Below are positions 1 through 9,925 of a DNA stretch of 64,000 nt, piece by piece. The translations under genes and the position numbers were made by a program. Source of the stretch: a virus; IMG/VR virus record IMGVR_UViG_3300042544_002197, positions 62,001-126,000 of that record. The stretch is one strand, 5' to 3'. The notes under the pieces are model-generated. The model made no database searches and had not been told where the DNA came from. It saw only the letters and a list, made by a program, of their open reading frames with translations. How positions within the stretch are numbered: the first letter of the stretch is position 1; every line of letters starts with the position of its first letter.

Positions 1-682
1 ATGTTACGAATTCACCAGAAGCCATTCCGTGTTCTACAGGTGCGGTAAATTCATAATATGAATTAAAAGTATTTGATAATCTAAATGGTATTCCGTCACC
101 ACTTTTAAATGATATTTTAGTTCCACCAGTTAAGGTGTATGTCATTTGATAATTTGTATCACCAGAATAAACATAACTCAAATAGAGATTCCAATTATGA
201 TATGGCGCTGTAATAGGTGTAATTGTTGTGTGATCGGTTGATCCTGTGAGTACTAACACCGAATCGAGATTTTCAGGGTAATATCCTAAAGTGTCTCCAC
301 TAATCGAACTTGATGGCATTATTTTTCTTCTTAAATCTCGTCTTAAAAATGCAAATTCATCATATGGTAAAAAACCCCCTAATGTTGGGTTATCCAAACC
401 ATCTCCCCTTCCATTTAAATAAACTCTCTCTTGTAAATAATCATATGAAGTATCTCCACTATACATGTTACGAAAAACCATTTTAAGTTTTCCATAAATT
501 TTATATTTGTTACTTTGATTTCTTTCTTTATCATATAGTTTATCAATATCTAAAATAATATCCTTATCCCCAATTCTTAATAAAGTTTGTGAGGTCTCTA
601 AACCTATGTTTAAATTTAAATCTTGTTCTTCCGCCTTTTTGTACCTTTTACTAGGTAATAATATTTCTTTTTTATTTTCCAT
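1..682 (-). CDS. Partial virion protein, N-terminal 227 residues, after the gp7-position wedge gene
   Basis: The reading frame is open from an ATG at 682 down to base 1, so the 3' end lies outside the window. The ATG shares its A with the TAA of the 1454-aa upstream gene (TAATG), so the two are probably translationally coupled. The protein starts MENKKEILLPSKRYKKAEEQ, is rich in Asp, Tyr and Ser with no membrane segment, and looks like a beta-rich structural protein. Its place at the end of the gp25-gp6-gp7-position run suggests a baseplate or fibre component; in T4 the next gene there is gp8. I see no motif that proves this. Function unrecognised. Confidence 0.8.
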   Translation of the reverse strand, partial: MENKKEILLPSKRYKKAEEQDLNLNIGLETSQTLLRIGDKDIILDIDKLYDKERNQSNKYKIYGKLKMVFRNMYSGDTSYDYLQERVYLNGRGDGLDNPTLGGFLPYDEFAFLRRDLRRKIMPSSSISGDTLGYYPENLDSVLVLTGSTDHTTITPITAPYHNWNLYLSYVYSGDTNYQMTYTLTGGTKISFKSGDGIPFRLSNTFNSYYEFTAPVEHGMASGEFVT

Positions 683-3600
683 TATTCAGCTGGTGGGAAC
701 ACCCCTTTAGGTCCGTAATATTTTATTAGTCTATCAAATGCAGATTTACCCGGTCTTATACCAAAGTAAAATTGTAGTCCTGTAGACAATACTTGTTTAT
801 TACCGCTATAATTTTTAGCAGTTCCGAAAATAAATAATTCCTTACTATTGTGTACATAACTTATTGGTGATGACCAAGTTTGTCCAGAAACAATATAAAT
901 GTTTCCCGTTGATGGTGATTTAACATCTCCTGTTAAAACTTCTAACCATATGTCACCTTCCGTATATCCTGAAGCAGGGTCTGTTGGTGCCGTTGTTTCT
1001 ATTCTATCAAACCTATCCATCATATCCGTATAATTTCCATCATATGAGTATGTGGGATGTTGTTTAGTCATTGGTAATAATAAAAACTCTTCTTCTCCGT
1101 CAGGGAACAAATAGTTTGTGTTTGTTTCGGTTTCACCAGATATTGATATAATCCTTTGGATTCTTTGGGTTGCAATTTTAGTTCTATCCCATCTTTGTTT
1201 ATCTGAATTCGCGGTATAAGGTCCAAAATCTTCACCCTTTTTATCCCACAAGAAGAACGGAACTTTTTGTGAGTAATCCCCCAATCTATTATTTAAACAT
1301 AATCTAACAAATCTACCGTTATCATCTAATTTAAAATCAATAGGTGTTGGCCCATAATTTCCTGTTCCTCCCGTAAAATAAGTTATTGTTAAAGGGTCTT
1401 CAGGGTCTAAGAATTCACCATTGAACATGAAGTATTTTGATGAGTCTAAATCAAAAGCCTCAATACCCGCCTCATTATTAATAGACATTAATTGAGTTAT
1501 ATCACCATCCAATACTTGTCCAAAATTGTAACTTGAATCACTAAAAAAATCACCGACATCAAATTTTGCGTTTGAAACATCCATTCTATAGTTAATAACG
1601 TGTTCAATAATATTAGCTGGGTCTTGGTATGTGGTTGGGGTTAAATCTCTAACAACAGAACAGGTTGGGTCAATCCTTGGGTCATAACAAATTTCATACA
1701 TAAATTCATCTCTAACACCTACATCATAAAATGTTGTTGGGTGTAACAATTCTAAGTAGTTACTATATTGTTGACCAATAAATCCACTTGTTGGATTATA
1801 TGGTGTTGACCTATAATAGAATTTTTTATGTAAAACATTATAAAAAACCAATTCTCTTGGGAATTTTGAACCTCTTTGATTTAAATCTAAAACTTGTTGA
1901 TTATCCCATTTAATCCTATATTCAAATTTAAAGAAATATAATAACCCATTTAACCAATTATCTATAAATGAAAAATTAGTTACTCCTCCACAGAAAAATA
2001 AACCAACTCTTTTTCTTTTATACCATTCTGTTAATAAATCAATATTTTTTGATGCTCCTTGAATAACGGGTATAATTGTAAAAACACCGTCTCTTATTTC
2101 TGAATAACCCGATTTAGTTTTTCTATCATAATATTTGTTACCAATTTTTGACCATATTTTAAAGTACGGCATTCTTTCTGAACCCCCACCTGCAATAATA
2201 TCAGCCATAATTGTAGAACCAGCAACAGGTGTTGAGGATTCGACTAAACCAGCGGCATATCCTGTTGATGGGTTTATTGGTGAGTGTGAATCTCCATATG
2301 AAGAATCTGGTGTTGCCCACAAATATTTGTATGATAATGCCTCATTATATGCTTTGTCATATTTTTGACAACCTACTTCTGTTGCAATTTCTGTTCTTAT
2401 TTGGTCAGCCGGATTTTTCTTTCTAACTGTTCTATCATAAATTCTCATGATAACGAAAGTTCCTCTATCTGCGAAATTACCCACTCCATTATGTCCTCCC
2501 TCATATCCTGCATAGTTAACACCACATAGATTTGTCCATTCCTCATGACTAAATGCTAACACTTCCATATAGTTTTTCCAAATACCAACAACGTTTGTCC
2601 ATTGTTGTATTTTACTACTTAGTCTTGTTGGTCCATTTGAAGCACCATATGCTTCCCAACTATCTTCTTTATCTGGACCCAAAAATGTTGCTTTCCAATG
2701 ATCTCTAAATTGAGCAGCTCTAAAATAACTTTTATTACCTAAAGCATTATTTGACTTATTAAAGTTTAAAATAAAATTTGAGAATGATATTGATGTTATA
2801 CCCGCTTTGTCTGGAGGCACTGTGTACGGAATAATTGTATCATCAACCAAAGGATACATATCCGCAATAAATCTACTATCGTTTATGTCTCCTTGTAATG
2901 GTATAACTTTTGCAGTGCTCAGATATTCTAATATTGTTTTTTGTGTTGCCTTTGTTGGGTTTGTTAATTGGAAATTGTTACTATATAGTGGTGATGATGT
3001 GTCAGAACTATAATCTCTTGCCTGTGCATCTGGATAAAATGATTGTAGCCAAGATGAACCGTTTGTGGTTGATGTGTTAAATTCTATTGGTATTAACATT
3101 ACCGAGCCAGCACCTTGACCAATACCGACTACTTTTAATTTTATCTCTCCAACAGACGCATATTCAGATTCAGTTGATAAATCGGCAAATGCTGATGTAT
3201 CTTCAGAACACTCTTCACAATCGGGATAAACCGTTAATGGAAGTACTTTTGTTCCTTTATCTTGCATACTATATGCCGCACTCATAAATTGTTCACCAAT
3301 TCTCGCAAACGGTCTCCAATTAAATGGCCATCCAAAATATATTCCGAATAGACCTTGACCTACTGAAAATAAAAATGAACCAATAAATTCAAAAAATTTG
3401 ACAATGATGATTGCAAAAACGAATTGTATAAATGTTACAATAGAAGATATTAATAAACTAAATTTAATTCTATTTCTAAATGCGAAGTTTGTTGGTATAT
3501 AATTTGCATTACCTGTACAATCATCTTCTTGACTTGGTCTAATTTGTTTAATACCTAAAAATGCATCTCTTCTTGATAAACCAAAAAATTGTTCGGCGGT

Positions 3601-5046
3601 TGAAACTTCATAATGTGACCCTTGAAAAGACGTTGGTGTGTAAACTTTACCATAAATAAATTTATAGAAAACGTCTTCGGGAACTCCTCCGTTATTTGTC
3701 CCCAACATTGCATTTAATTTGTCATTAACAAATGTTGTTGCCATTGTTGAACCAGTTGTACCGGCTGGCCATGCGATATTTAAATAATCTTCAAATACAT
3801 TTGAAAATTGATAAGTTGTTAATAATTCTTCATCATACTCACCTAAATTATTTGAACCATTTGCATTTTTATTATATTCTCTAATTTGTGGTATTAAATA
3901 ATGTGCCGATGTTGTTCCCTTTGTTGATTCGGTATTTCCTTCACCTAAACCAATTCTAAGTCTTGCAATTGTTGTTGTTGGAATACCTTTATTTCGGTCG
4001 TTTGTAATTTCTTCTTCACCAAATTCGTTTGTGAAGGTATATTCCATATTCATTGGAATGACAGCCATTGCTGTACCATCATCTTCAATAACACCCGGAT
4101 TAAAATACTCTAATTCAGGATACAATGTTGTTCCATCTGAACCATATACTTTATTTCCTGTATATCTTACACCTTCAATTTTACCACCACTAGTTTGTAA
4201 ATTACATTTATATCCAGTGTTCGTTCTAATAACACCAGTTTTCTTAACCGCATCTGAATCACTATCTGTTACAGATGAGATTAAAATTAATGAAATTGGT
4301 TCTACCTTAACACCTTTATCTGATAAGTCAAAATCTACTCTTGATATACCTATTTCACATAAATCTTGATTTCCCCAAAATGGAAAAACCTCAATTTTTT
4401 TATTAAATGCTACAATTTGTTCTAACCCGTCTAAATCTTCATCAGATTTAAAATTATAAAATCTATCAAATCTTTTTTCGTCAATTCCTTGTCTAATAAA
4501 ATCATATGGTCTAATTGAAAAACATCCCATATCTGACAAGTCAACTTCAGCATGAATTGTTTGTTCACCTAATGGAACTCCCCAAATCATAAAGTCACCA
4601 GCACTATTGGTTTTTACAGTATAATTGTAATAAGTTTCATAAACTTCTAAAACTTCCTCTCTTGATAAGATTTCTTGTTGGTCAAAAAATGTACCTGTTG
4701 GTACATGTCCTCCGTGTTGTTTCCTTGATGGTAAAAGATTATAACGATATCCATCATCATTTTTATCTACGACTGACGTATAGGGATATAAAGCGGATAT
4801 AACGGGGTCTGTTGAATCTGTGTCTTTTTGTGGTACAAAAACCGATACTTTAACATTTGGTATACCTAAACCATTATTTGCAGTAACTCTACCACAAACC
4901 ACTCCATAATCCGAGCATAACGATGTATATGCCTGTTGTTGGGTAAATTTTAATGATAAAACCTCCAATAAGTCGTAGTCTTGTTTTAACTCAACCGTAA
5001 CCCTTTGGTCTTTTCCAATATTTGTTGAAATTCTATGTTTTTGCAT
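682..5046 (-). CDS. Large baseplate wedge-type protein (gp7 position), with an N-terminal Ig/transthyretin-like domain and a hydrophobic segment
   Basis: The product has 1454 residues. Residues about 45-160 look like a carboxypeptidase-regulatory or transthyretin-type beta domain (CGRVTANNGLGIPNVKVSVF, then a second part around GDFMIWGVPLGEQTIHAEVD). Residues about 525-575 hold a long hydrophobic stretch (LLISSIVTFIQFVFAIIIVK followed by FFEFIGSFLFSVGQGLFGIY), unusual for a soluble wedge protein. The rest is rich in Asn, Asp, Tyr and Gly. It directly follows gp25 and gp6, the position of gp7 in T4 (about 1030 aa), so wedge membership is inferred from gene order and not from a motif. It has its own late-type motif 9 nt before the ATG. 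It could instead be a tail-fibre attachment protein. Confidence 0.75.
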   Translation of the reverse strand: MQKHRISTNIGKDQRVTVELKQDYDLLEVLSLKFTQQQAYTSLCSDYGVVCGRVTANNGLGIPNVKVSVFVPQKDTDSTDPVISALYPYTSVVDKNDDGYRYNLLPSRKQHGGHVPTGTFFDQQEILSREEVLEVYETYYNYTVKTNSAGDFMIWGVPLGEQTIHAEVDLSDMGCFSIRPYDFIRQGIDEKRFDRFYNFKSDEDLDGLEQIVAFNKKIEVFPFWGNQDLCEIGISRVDFDLSDKGVKVEPISLILISSVTDSDSDAVKKTGVIRTNTGYKCNLQTSGGKIEGVRYTGNKVYGSDGTTLYPELEYFNPGVIEDDGTAMAVIPMNMEYTFTNEFGEEEITNDRNKGIPTTTIARLRIGLGEGNTESTKGTTSAHYLIPQIREYNKNANGSNNLGEYDEELLTTYQFSNVFEDYLNIAWPAGTTGSTMATTFVNDKLNAMLGTNNGGVPEDVFYKFIYGKVYTPTSFQGSHYEVSTAEQFFGLSRRDAFLGIKQIRPSQEDDCTGNANYIPTNFAFRNRIKFSLLISSIVTFIQFVFAIIIVKFFEFIGSFLFSVGQGLFGIYFGWPFNWRPFARIGEQFMSAAYSMQDKGTKVLPLTVYPDCEECSEDTSAFADLSTESEYASVGEIKLKVVGIGQGAGSVMLIPIEFNTSTTNGSSWLQSFYPDAQARDYSSDTSSPLYSNNFQLTNPTKATQKTILEYLSTAKVIPLQGDINDSRFIADMYPLVDDTIIPYTVPPDKAGITSISFSNFILNFNKSNNALGNKSYFRAAQFRDHWKATFLGPDKEDSWEAYGASNGPTRLSSKIQQWTNVVGIWKNYMEVLAFSHEEWTNLCGVNYAGYEGGHNGVGNFADRGTFVIMRIYDRTVRKKNPADQIRTEIATEVGCQKYDKAYNEALSYKYLWATPDSSYGDSHSPINPSTGYAAGLVESSTPVAGSTIMADIIAGGGSERMPYFKIWSKIGNKYYDRKTKSGYSEIRDGVFTIIPVIQGASKNIDLLTEWYKRKRVGLFFCGGVTNFSFIDNWLNGLLYFFKFEYRIKWDNQQVLDLNQRGSKFPRELVFYNVLHKKFYYRSTPYNPTSGFIGQQYSNYLELLHPTTFYDVGVRDEFMYEICYDPRIDPTCSVVRDLTPTTYQDPANIIEHVINYRMDVSNAKFDVGDFFSDSSYNFGQVLDGDITQLMSINNEAGIEAFDLDSSKYFMFNGEFLDPEDPLTITYFTGGTGNYGPTPIDFKLDDNGRFVRLCLNNRLGDYSQKVPFFLWDKKGEDFGPYTANSDKQRWDRTKIATQRIQRIISISGETETNTNYLFPDGEEEFLLLPMTKQHPTYSYDGNYTDMMDRFDRIETTAPTDPASGYTEGDIWLEVLTGDVKSPSTGNIYIVSGQTWSSPISYVHNSKELFIFGTAKNYSGNKQVLSTGLQFYFGIRPGKSAFDRLIKYYGPKGVFPPAE

Positions 5047-5055
5047 TGTTCTTAT

Positions 5056-5064
5056 AATAAATAG
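5056..5064 (-). promoter_or_regulatory. Late-promoter candidate CTATTTATT before the gp7-position gene
   Basis: On the minus strand CTATTTATT lies 9 nt before the ATG at 5046, in the same orientation as at the other late genes of this window. Promoter function is inferred. Confidence 0.6.
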
Positions 5065-5103
5065 AAAGCATGAGATTTTCTACTATTATAACGAAAAAAC
5101 ATT

Positions 5104-6933
5104 TTAGTATGTAGTCGTTCCTAAAGATTTAGTTCTCACTTTGATATCTACATTTGGGAATCTGATTTGGAAAATTTGATTGGACTTCATGAATATCGTT
5201 AAATCAGTTTGTGTTATTAATCCTGTTGTTGCATTTACGTCTTGTGAAACTTCAGAACTTGAGTAGTTTCCACCTTTTTTGTTAAAAACTCTAACGTCGA
5301 CAACATTTACAACTCCTGAAACCGCACCAATTTCTCTCATTAAATCTCCTACGAATAATGGGTCACCCATTTTACGTTTTTCAATTGCGAAAAATTCTAC
5401 TGTATTTTGAATCGTTGTTCTTAAAATATCACTTGTTTTTTCGTTCTTATCGACAATTAAATCAATTTCTAACCCTAAATCAATTACCTGACCACTTGTA
5501 ATATCAATGTAATCATTTATCATTCTATATTCAGAAAGATAACTTAATATGTTGTTTTTCAATGTGTTAGAAACAATATCAGTTAAATTACCATTTTCAT
5601 CATATGATAAAAGTTTAATCTTAACCTTATTATCTTCTTCCATTACATTTACTTTAGCAGGTGCACCATAAGTAGATGGCATTGTCTCAATCAATGATTT
5701 GTAATCATTTAAAGTTACTGCTCTATCTTGTGCGGAAAAATTATAAGATACCATATTTCTTAACTCTTCTATTGTAGGTTGGTCAGCTCCACCGATTGCG
5801 GGAGTTACGTTAGTAACTCTCAATGATTGTTGAACTTGTGAATTAAAGTTCTCATTTGGACCATTAACCTCAAATTCAACGTCATCTACACTTGTTATAA
5901 TATTAACCCCTAAATTCGAGTCTTTACCACCGCCAATACGATATTTGATGAATATTGTGGTGTTGGCCTTTGGTACCGCACCCAATGACATATTATTTAG
6001 ATATGTTGATAGATTAACCTTTAAAGAACCATTCATATAGTTATCTAAATTATCTAATGGGTTAACAGTTCCTGAACCAAATGTTATTGAAAAATAACCC
6101 TCGGGAGTATATTCGGTTACAAATTTGTTGTTTACATCGAGATATTTTCCCGCCTTAAAATTATCTGAATCTGAAGCTGCAGTTGGGTCTGGTATAAAAA
6201 CTTTATCTTGAATTAATGTTTTTACTTCATACCATTTATTTGAAATGTTTGTAAATTCAGAAGATGATGGATTTGCCCCAAATGAGGTTCCATCTTTATG
6301 AATAATAGATGTTACACCTAACACATCTTGTTCGGGTAAGTAAAGTTTAAGAAATGGTTTTTGATCTAATTCTGAAATTACTCTTCTATAAATTCTTGTA
6401 ACTCCGTTAACAACGGGTTCTCTTTTTGTTATAGTGTATGAAATCAATCTATTATTATTATCAAAATTAGGTATTTTAAGTCTATTTGGTTCTCCTCTAC
6501 TATTGAATGGGTCAGAAAAATCAATATCTTCTAACGTTTCAAATATTTGTCCTCCTCCTGAAACCTGAGCACCTGCTTTAACAACACCCAAATATCTATC
6601 ATCCTCTTTATCTCCCCTTACCGGCACGTTAATAGAAAAATCACATAAAGAAACGGATGGTCTATTACCGGGTATTTTAATACCATAAGTTTTTGCAATA
6701 TGAAATAACGATTGTCTTTGTTGAGCAAAGTCTAACATTGTTTCTTGCCAAACCCTATCAATATGAAAGTGTAAGTTATCTGCAACTGCCGCGTTTAAAT
6801 CTAACAATACAGAGAATATTGATGCGTCGTTGGTATTTTTAACCAAATCAGGATAATATTCTTTTGTTAAATTTACTAATTCTTGTCTAAGTCCCGCAAA
6901 ATCTCTGGTTGCGTATGATATCTTTTTTCCCAT
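5104..6933 (-). CDS. 6: Baseplate wedge protein gp6 (baseplate J-like)
   Basis: The 609-residue length is close to T4 gp6 (660). The C-terminal half carries the baseplate-J pattern: a GGADQPTIEELR segment, then TLNDYKSLIETMPSTYGAPA at about residues 400-430, followed by a beta-rich tail with VGDLMREIGAVSGVVNV. In T4, gp6 dimers form the wedge ring that drives the hexagon-to-star change. The start ATG is 1 base from the gp25 stop, so the two genes are cotranscribed and probably coupled. There is no separate promoter motif; transcription would come from the element before gp25. Confidence 0.9.
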   Translation of the reverse strand: MGKKISYATRDFAGLRQELVNLTKEYYPDLVKNTNDASIFSVLLDLNAAVADNLHFHIDRVWQETMLDFAQQRQSLFHIAKTYGIKIPGNRPSVSLCDFSINVPVRGDKEDDRYLGVVKAGAQVSGGGQIFETLEDIDFSDPFNSRGEPNRLKIPNFDNNNRLISYTITKREPVVNGVTRIYRRVISELDQKPFLKLYLPEQDVLGVTSIIHKDGTSFGANPSSSEFTNISNKWYEVKTLIQDKVFIPDPTAASDSDNFKAGKYLDVNNKFVTEYTPEGYFSITFGSGTVNPLDNLDNYMNGSLKVNLSTYLNNMSLGAVPKANTTIFIKYRIGGGKDSNLGVNIITSVDDVEFEVNGPNENFNSQVQQSLRVTNVTPAIGGADQPTIEELRNMVSYNFSAQDRAVTLNDYKSLIETMPSTYGAPAKVNVMEEDNKVKIKLLSYDENGNLTDIVSNTLKNNILSYLSEYRMINDYIDITSGQVIDLGLEIDLIVDKNEKTSDILRTTIQNTVEFFAIEKRKMGDPLFVGDLMREIGAVSGVVNVVDVRVFNKKGGNYSSSEVSQDVNATTGLITQTDLTIFMKSNQIFQIRFPNVDIKVRTKSLGTTTY

Positions 6934-6934
6934 T

Positions 6935-7387
6935 TTAAATGTTTAATATTATAAAATCTGAAGACGAAAACGCTCCATTATTAACTGTATATTCAATCTT
7001 TACTTTAGCCGTGTACGGTTTATTTTTACTATCTGATACTCTAAAAAGTCTTTCGTCCTCATCAGAAGAAAATGTTCTTACATTATCAGGATCATCTTCC
7101 GCAGAAATTACTTCAAGATTTGTTATGTCTAAATTAGGTATGTATCTTTTTACCGATTCCCTAATTTCTTCTTCAATTAAGTTCCAAGTTACCATGTCGT
7201 TTTGGTCGAATATAAATTGATATAATCTTGTACCAAAATCAGGTAAGAAATAACGACTACCTCTTTTTGTTAATAATAAATGTATTAAATTAGCTCTAAC
7301 TTCCCTATCGGGTGCTGAGGTCATTTTTAAATAACTACCTTCTAAACTGTCTCTAAAAGGAAAATCAATTCCATATTTTACCGCCAT
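6935..7387 (-). CDS. 25: Baseplate wedge protein gp25 (gpW/gp25 family)
   Basis: The 150-residue product has the gpW/gp25 signature at about residues 42-60 (RGSRYFLPDFGTRLYQFIFD), the family's RG.r.f.pdfG...f pattern. gp25 joins gp6 and gp53 in the wedge and primes sheath assembly in T4. It is the first gene of a late minus-strand operon (gp25, gp6, gp7-position gene, truncated gene). The motif ATATTTATT lies only 3 nt before its ATG. Confidence 0.92.
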   Translation of the reverse strand: MAVKYGIDFPFRDSLEGSYLKMTSAPDREVRANLIHLLLTKRGSRYFLPDFGTRLYQFIFDQNDMVTWNLIEEEIRESVKRYIPNLDITNLEVISAEDDPDNVRTFSSDEDERLFRVSDSKNKPYTAKVKIEYTVNNGAFSSSDFIILNI

Positions 7388-7390
7388 ACC

Positions 7391-7398
7391 AATAAATA
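7391..7398 (-). promoter_or_regulatory. Late-promoter candidate TATTTATT before gp25
   Basis: The minus strand reads TATATTTATTGGTATG, with 3 nt between motif and ATG. It follows the nrdA terminator directly, so it would start the baseplate wedge operon independently of the replication operon. Confidence 0.6.
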
Positions 7399-7422
7399 TA
7401 AACTATTATAAAATGGTAATAA

Positions 7423-7448
7423 ATAAAAAACCCAGCCGAAGCTGGGTT
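7423..7448 (-). terminator. Intrinsic terminator after nrdA
   Basis: Minus-strand RNA reads AACCCAGC-UUCG-GCUGGGUU followed by UUUUAUUU. The 8-bp stem has a stable C(UUCG)G tetraloop and a U tract. It closes the replication/nucleotide operon and separates it from the late gp25 operon. Confidence 0.9.
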
Positions 7449-7477
7449 AAATTTATAGTAAAATATACCTAATTTTA

Positions 7478-9910
7478 TTACGAACCACATCCCTCACACT
7501 CAAATGGTGAATCGGTGGGTCTTTCTGATGTCATTACAACTTCAGGTGTTTGTTCACTAATCAATGTATTATTTGTTGGAACTTCAACATTATTCACAGA
7601 TGATGTTTGTTCGACTGGTTTTGATGCTGACATATCAACCCCCAAACCTTTCAACGCATCAACTGCCGCTCTTGTTCTTAAATAATACATACCAGTTTTT
7701 AAACCTAATTTCCATCCAAATAAGTGTGCTGCTAATAATTTAGGTTTAGTTGCATTATCCACAAATAAATTTAATGATTGTGATTGGTCAATAAATACAC
7801 TTCTGTTTGCTGCCATTTGTAAAACTCTCTTTTGAGACATTTCCCAAACGGTCTTATATACTTCTTTCATTTCAGTTGGAATTTCAGGAATATTTTGAAC
7901 CGAACCATTTTCCATGATTAACTTGTTCTTAATCGTATCATTCCATAACCCTAACTTCAATAAATCGGCAACCAAATGTTTGTTAATCATGACAAACTCA
8001 CCACTTAATGTTCTACGTGAATATAAATTTGTTGTGAATGGTTCAAACGCTTCATTATTACCTAAAATCTGTGCTGTAGATGCTGTTGGCATCGGTGCAA
8101 CTAATAATGAATTTCTAACACCATAGTTAACAACATTCTTCCTTAATTTTTTCCAATCCCAACGACCAGATAAATCTTTGGCAGTTTTACCCCACATCTC
8201 AAATTGGAAAATTCCTTTTTCGATTGGTGAACCTGCAATTGATTCATATGGTCCAAACTCTTTCGATAAGTCATTTGAAGATGTCATCGCCGCAAAATAT
8301 ATTGTTTCAAAAATATCTGTTTGTAATTTATCAGCATCTTCAGATTCAAATGGTAAATTTAACATACAAAACACATCGGCTAAACCTTGAACTCCTAAGC
8401 CAACTGGTCTGTGTTTAAGATTTGAACGTTTTGTTTCTTCTGTTGGGTAATAATTTAAATCAATCACATTGTTTAAGTTTTTTACAACTTGATATGTGTA
8501 TTCATATAATAAATCGTGATTAAATTCACCGTTTAAAATATACTTAGGTAAAGCAATTGATGCTAAATTACAAACCGCTTGTTCAGTTGGTGAACTGTAT
8601 TCAATAATTTCAGTACATAAGTTTGATGACTTGATAGTACCTAAATTTTTTTGGTTTGATTTATAATTGGCAGGGTCCTTATATAACATATAGGGTGTAC
8701 CTGTTTCAATTTGTGCAGTTAAGATAGCATCCATTAATTTTCTTGCTTTAATGACTTTTCTACCTAAACCTTGTTGTTCGTATGATTCATATAAACGAGT
8801 AAACGCCTTATCTTCAGGACTATCATATGCATCAGATAATCCAGGTGCCTCATCAGGTGAGAACAATGTCCAATCACCATCTTGTTCGACACGTTGCATA
8901 AACAAATCAGGAGTCCACATTGCTAAGAACAAATCTCTTGCTCTCATTTCCTCTTTACCGTGATTTTTTCTTAAATCAATAAATTCAAATACATCAGAAT
9001 GCCATGGTTCTAAATAAACAGCGAACGAACCTTTACGTTTTCCTCCTTGGTTAATCCAACGAGCAACTTCGTTATATGTTTTCATCATTGGTAACAATCC
9101 ATCAGATTGTCCACCTGTTCCTTTAATATATGCTCCTTTAGCACGAACATCATGAACGTGTAAACCGATACCACCAGCCCACTTAGAAATCTTTGCAACG
9201 TCTTTAATTGTGTCAAACAAACCATCAATATCATCACCTTTGTTTCCAATTAAAAAACAAGATGACATTTGTGCTCTACGTGTACCAGCATTAAATAATG
9301 TTGGTGTTGCGTGAGTATAAAAATGTTGTGATAAGTCATCATAAATTCTTAACGCAGTATCTAAATCACCCTTACATATACCAACCGCAACTCTCATATA
9401 AAGATATTGTGGTCTTTCAATAACTCTATCTCCAATCTTTAAAAGATAAGAACGTTCTAATGTCTTATAACCAAAATAATCAAAATCAAAATCTCTTTCT
9501 TGATGAATTGCACCATCTAAAGTTTCTCTATTATCAATCACAAACTTGTAAACGTCATCACTTATTAATGAAGATTCTTTACCTGTTTTTGGTTCAACAA
9601 AAGAATATAGTTCTTTAACACATTGTGAGAATTTTTTATGTGTTGTTTTATGTAAATTAGAAACTGCCAATCTACCAGCTAACTTAGCATAATCTGGATG
9701 TGTTGTAACCATAGCAGCAGCTGTCTCCGCCGCTAACACATCTAACTCAGTTGTTGATATTCCGTCATAAATTCCTTGTGTTACTTTTAATGTAACATAT
9801 GTTGGGTCAATATATTCTAAATTTAAATCACTACAGAAAACACTAATTCTTCTCGTGATTTTATCATACCTCATTTCCTCTAAGGAACCGTCTCTTTTTT
9901 TTACTTTCAT
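7478..9910 (-). CDS. nrdA: Class Ia ribonucleoside-diphosphate reductase, alpha subunit
   Basis: The 810-residue enzyme reduces NDPs to dNDPs for phage DNA synthesis with the beta subunit encoded just upstream. Residues 1-90 form an ATP-cone (starts MKVKKRDGSLEEMRYDKITR). The catalytic barrel shows SCFLIG near 216, NLCTEI near 433 and PMPTASTAQ near 606; these carry the redox cysteine, the thiyl-radical cysteine region and the phosphate loop. The C-terminus is CEGCGS, the mobile CxxC pair recharged by thioredoxin or glutaredoxin. Length and motifs fit the eukaryote/Bacteroidota-like subclass and not the enterobacterial one. It sits 15 nt after nrdB and before a strong terminator. Confidence 0.97.
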   Translation of the reverse strand: MKVKKRDGSLEEMRYDKITRRISVFCSDLNLEYIDPTYVTLKVTQGIYDGISTTELDVLAAETAAAMVTTHPDYAKLAGRLAVSNLHKTTHKKFSQCVKELYSFVEPKTGKESSLISDDVYKFVIDNRETLDGAIHQERDFDFDYFGYKTLERSYLLKIGDRVIERPQYLYMRVAVGICKGDLDTALRIYDDLSQHFYTHATPTLFNAGTRRAQMSSCFLIGNKGDDIDGLFDTIKDVAKISKWAGGIGLHVHDVRAKGAYIKGTGGQSDGLLPMMKTYNEVARWINQGGKRKGSFAVYLEPWHSDVFEFIDLRKNHGKEEMRARDLFLAMWTPDLFMQRVEQDGDWTLFSPDEAPGLSDAYDSPEDKAFTRLYESYEQQGLGRKVIKARKLMDAILTAQIETGTPYMLYKDPANYKSNQKNLGTIKSSNLCTEIIEYSSPTEQAVCNLASIALPKYILNGEFNHDLLYEYTYQVVKNLNNVIDLNYYPTEETKRSNLKHRPVGLGVQGLADVFCMLNLPFESEDADKLQTDIFETIYFAAMTSSNDLSKEFGPYESIAGSPIEKGIFQFEMWGKTAKDLSGRWDWKKLRKNVVNYGVRNSLLVAPMPTASTAQILGNNEAFEPFTTNLYSRRTLSGEFVMINKHLVADLLKLGLWNDTIKNKLIMENGSVQNIPEIPTEMKEVYKTVWEMSQKRVLQMAANRSVFIDQSQSLNLFVDNATKPKLLAAHLFGWKLGLKTGMYYLRTRAAVDALKGLGVDMSASKPVEQTSSVNNVEVPTNNTLISEQTPEVVMTSERPTDSPFECEGCGS

Positions 9911-9925
9911 CTTTATAATAATATT

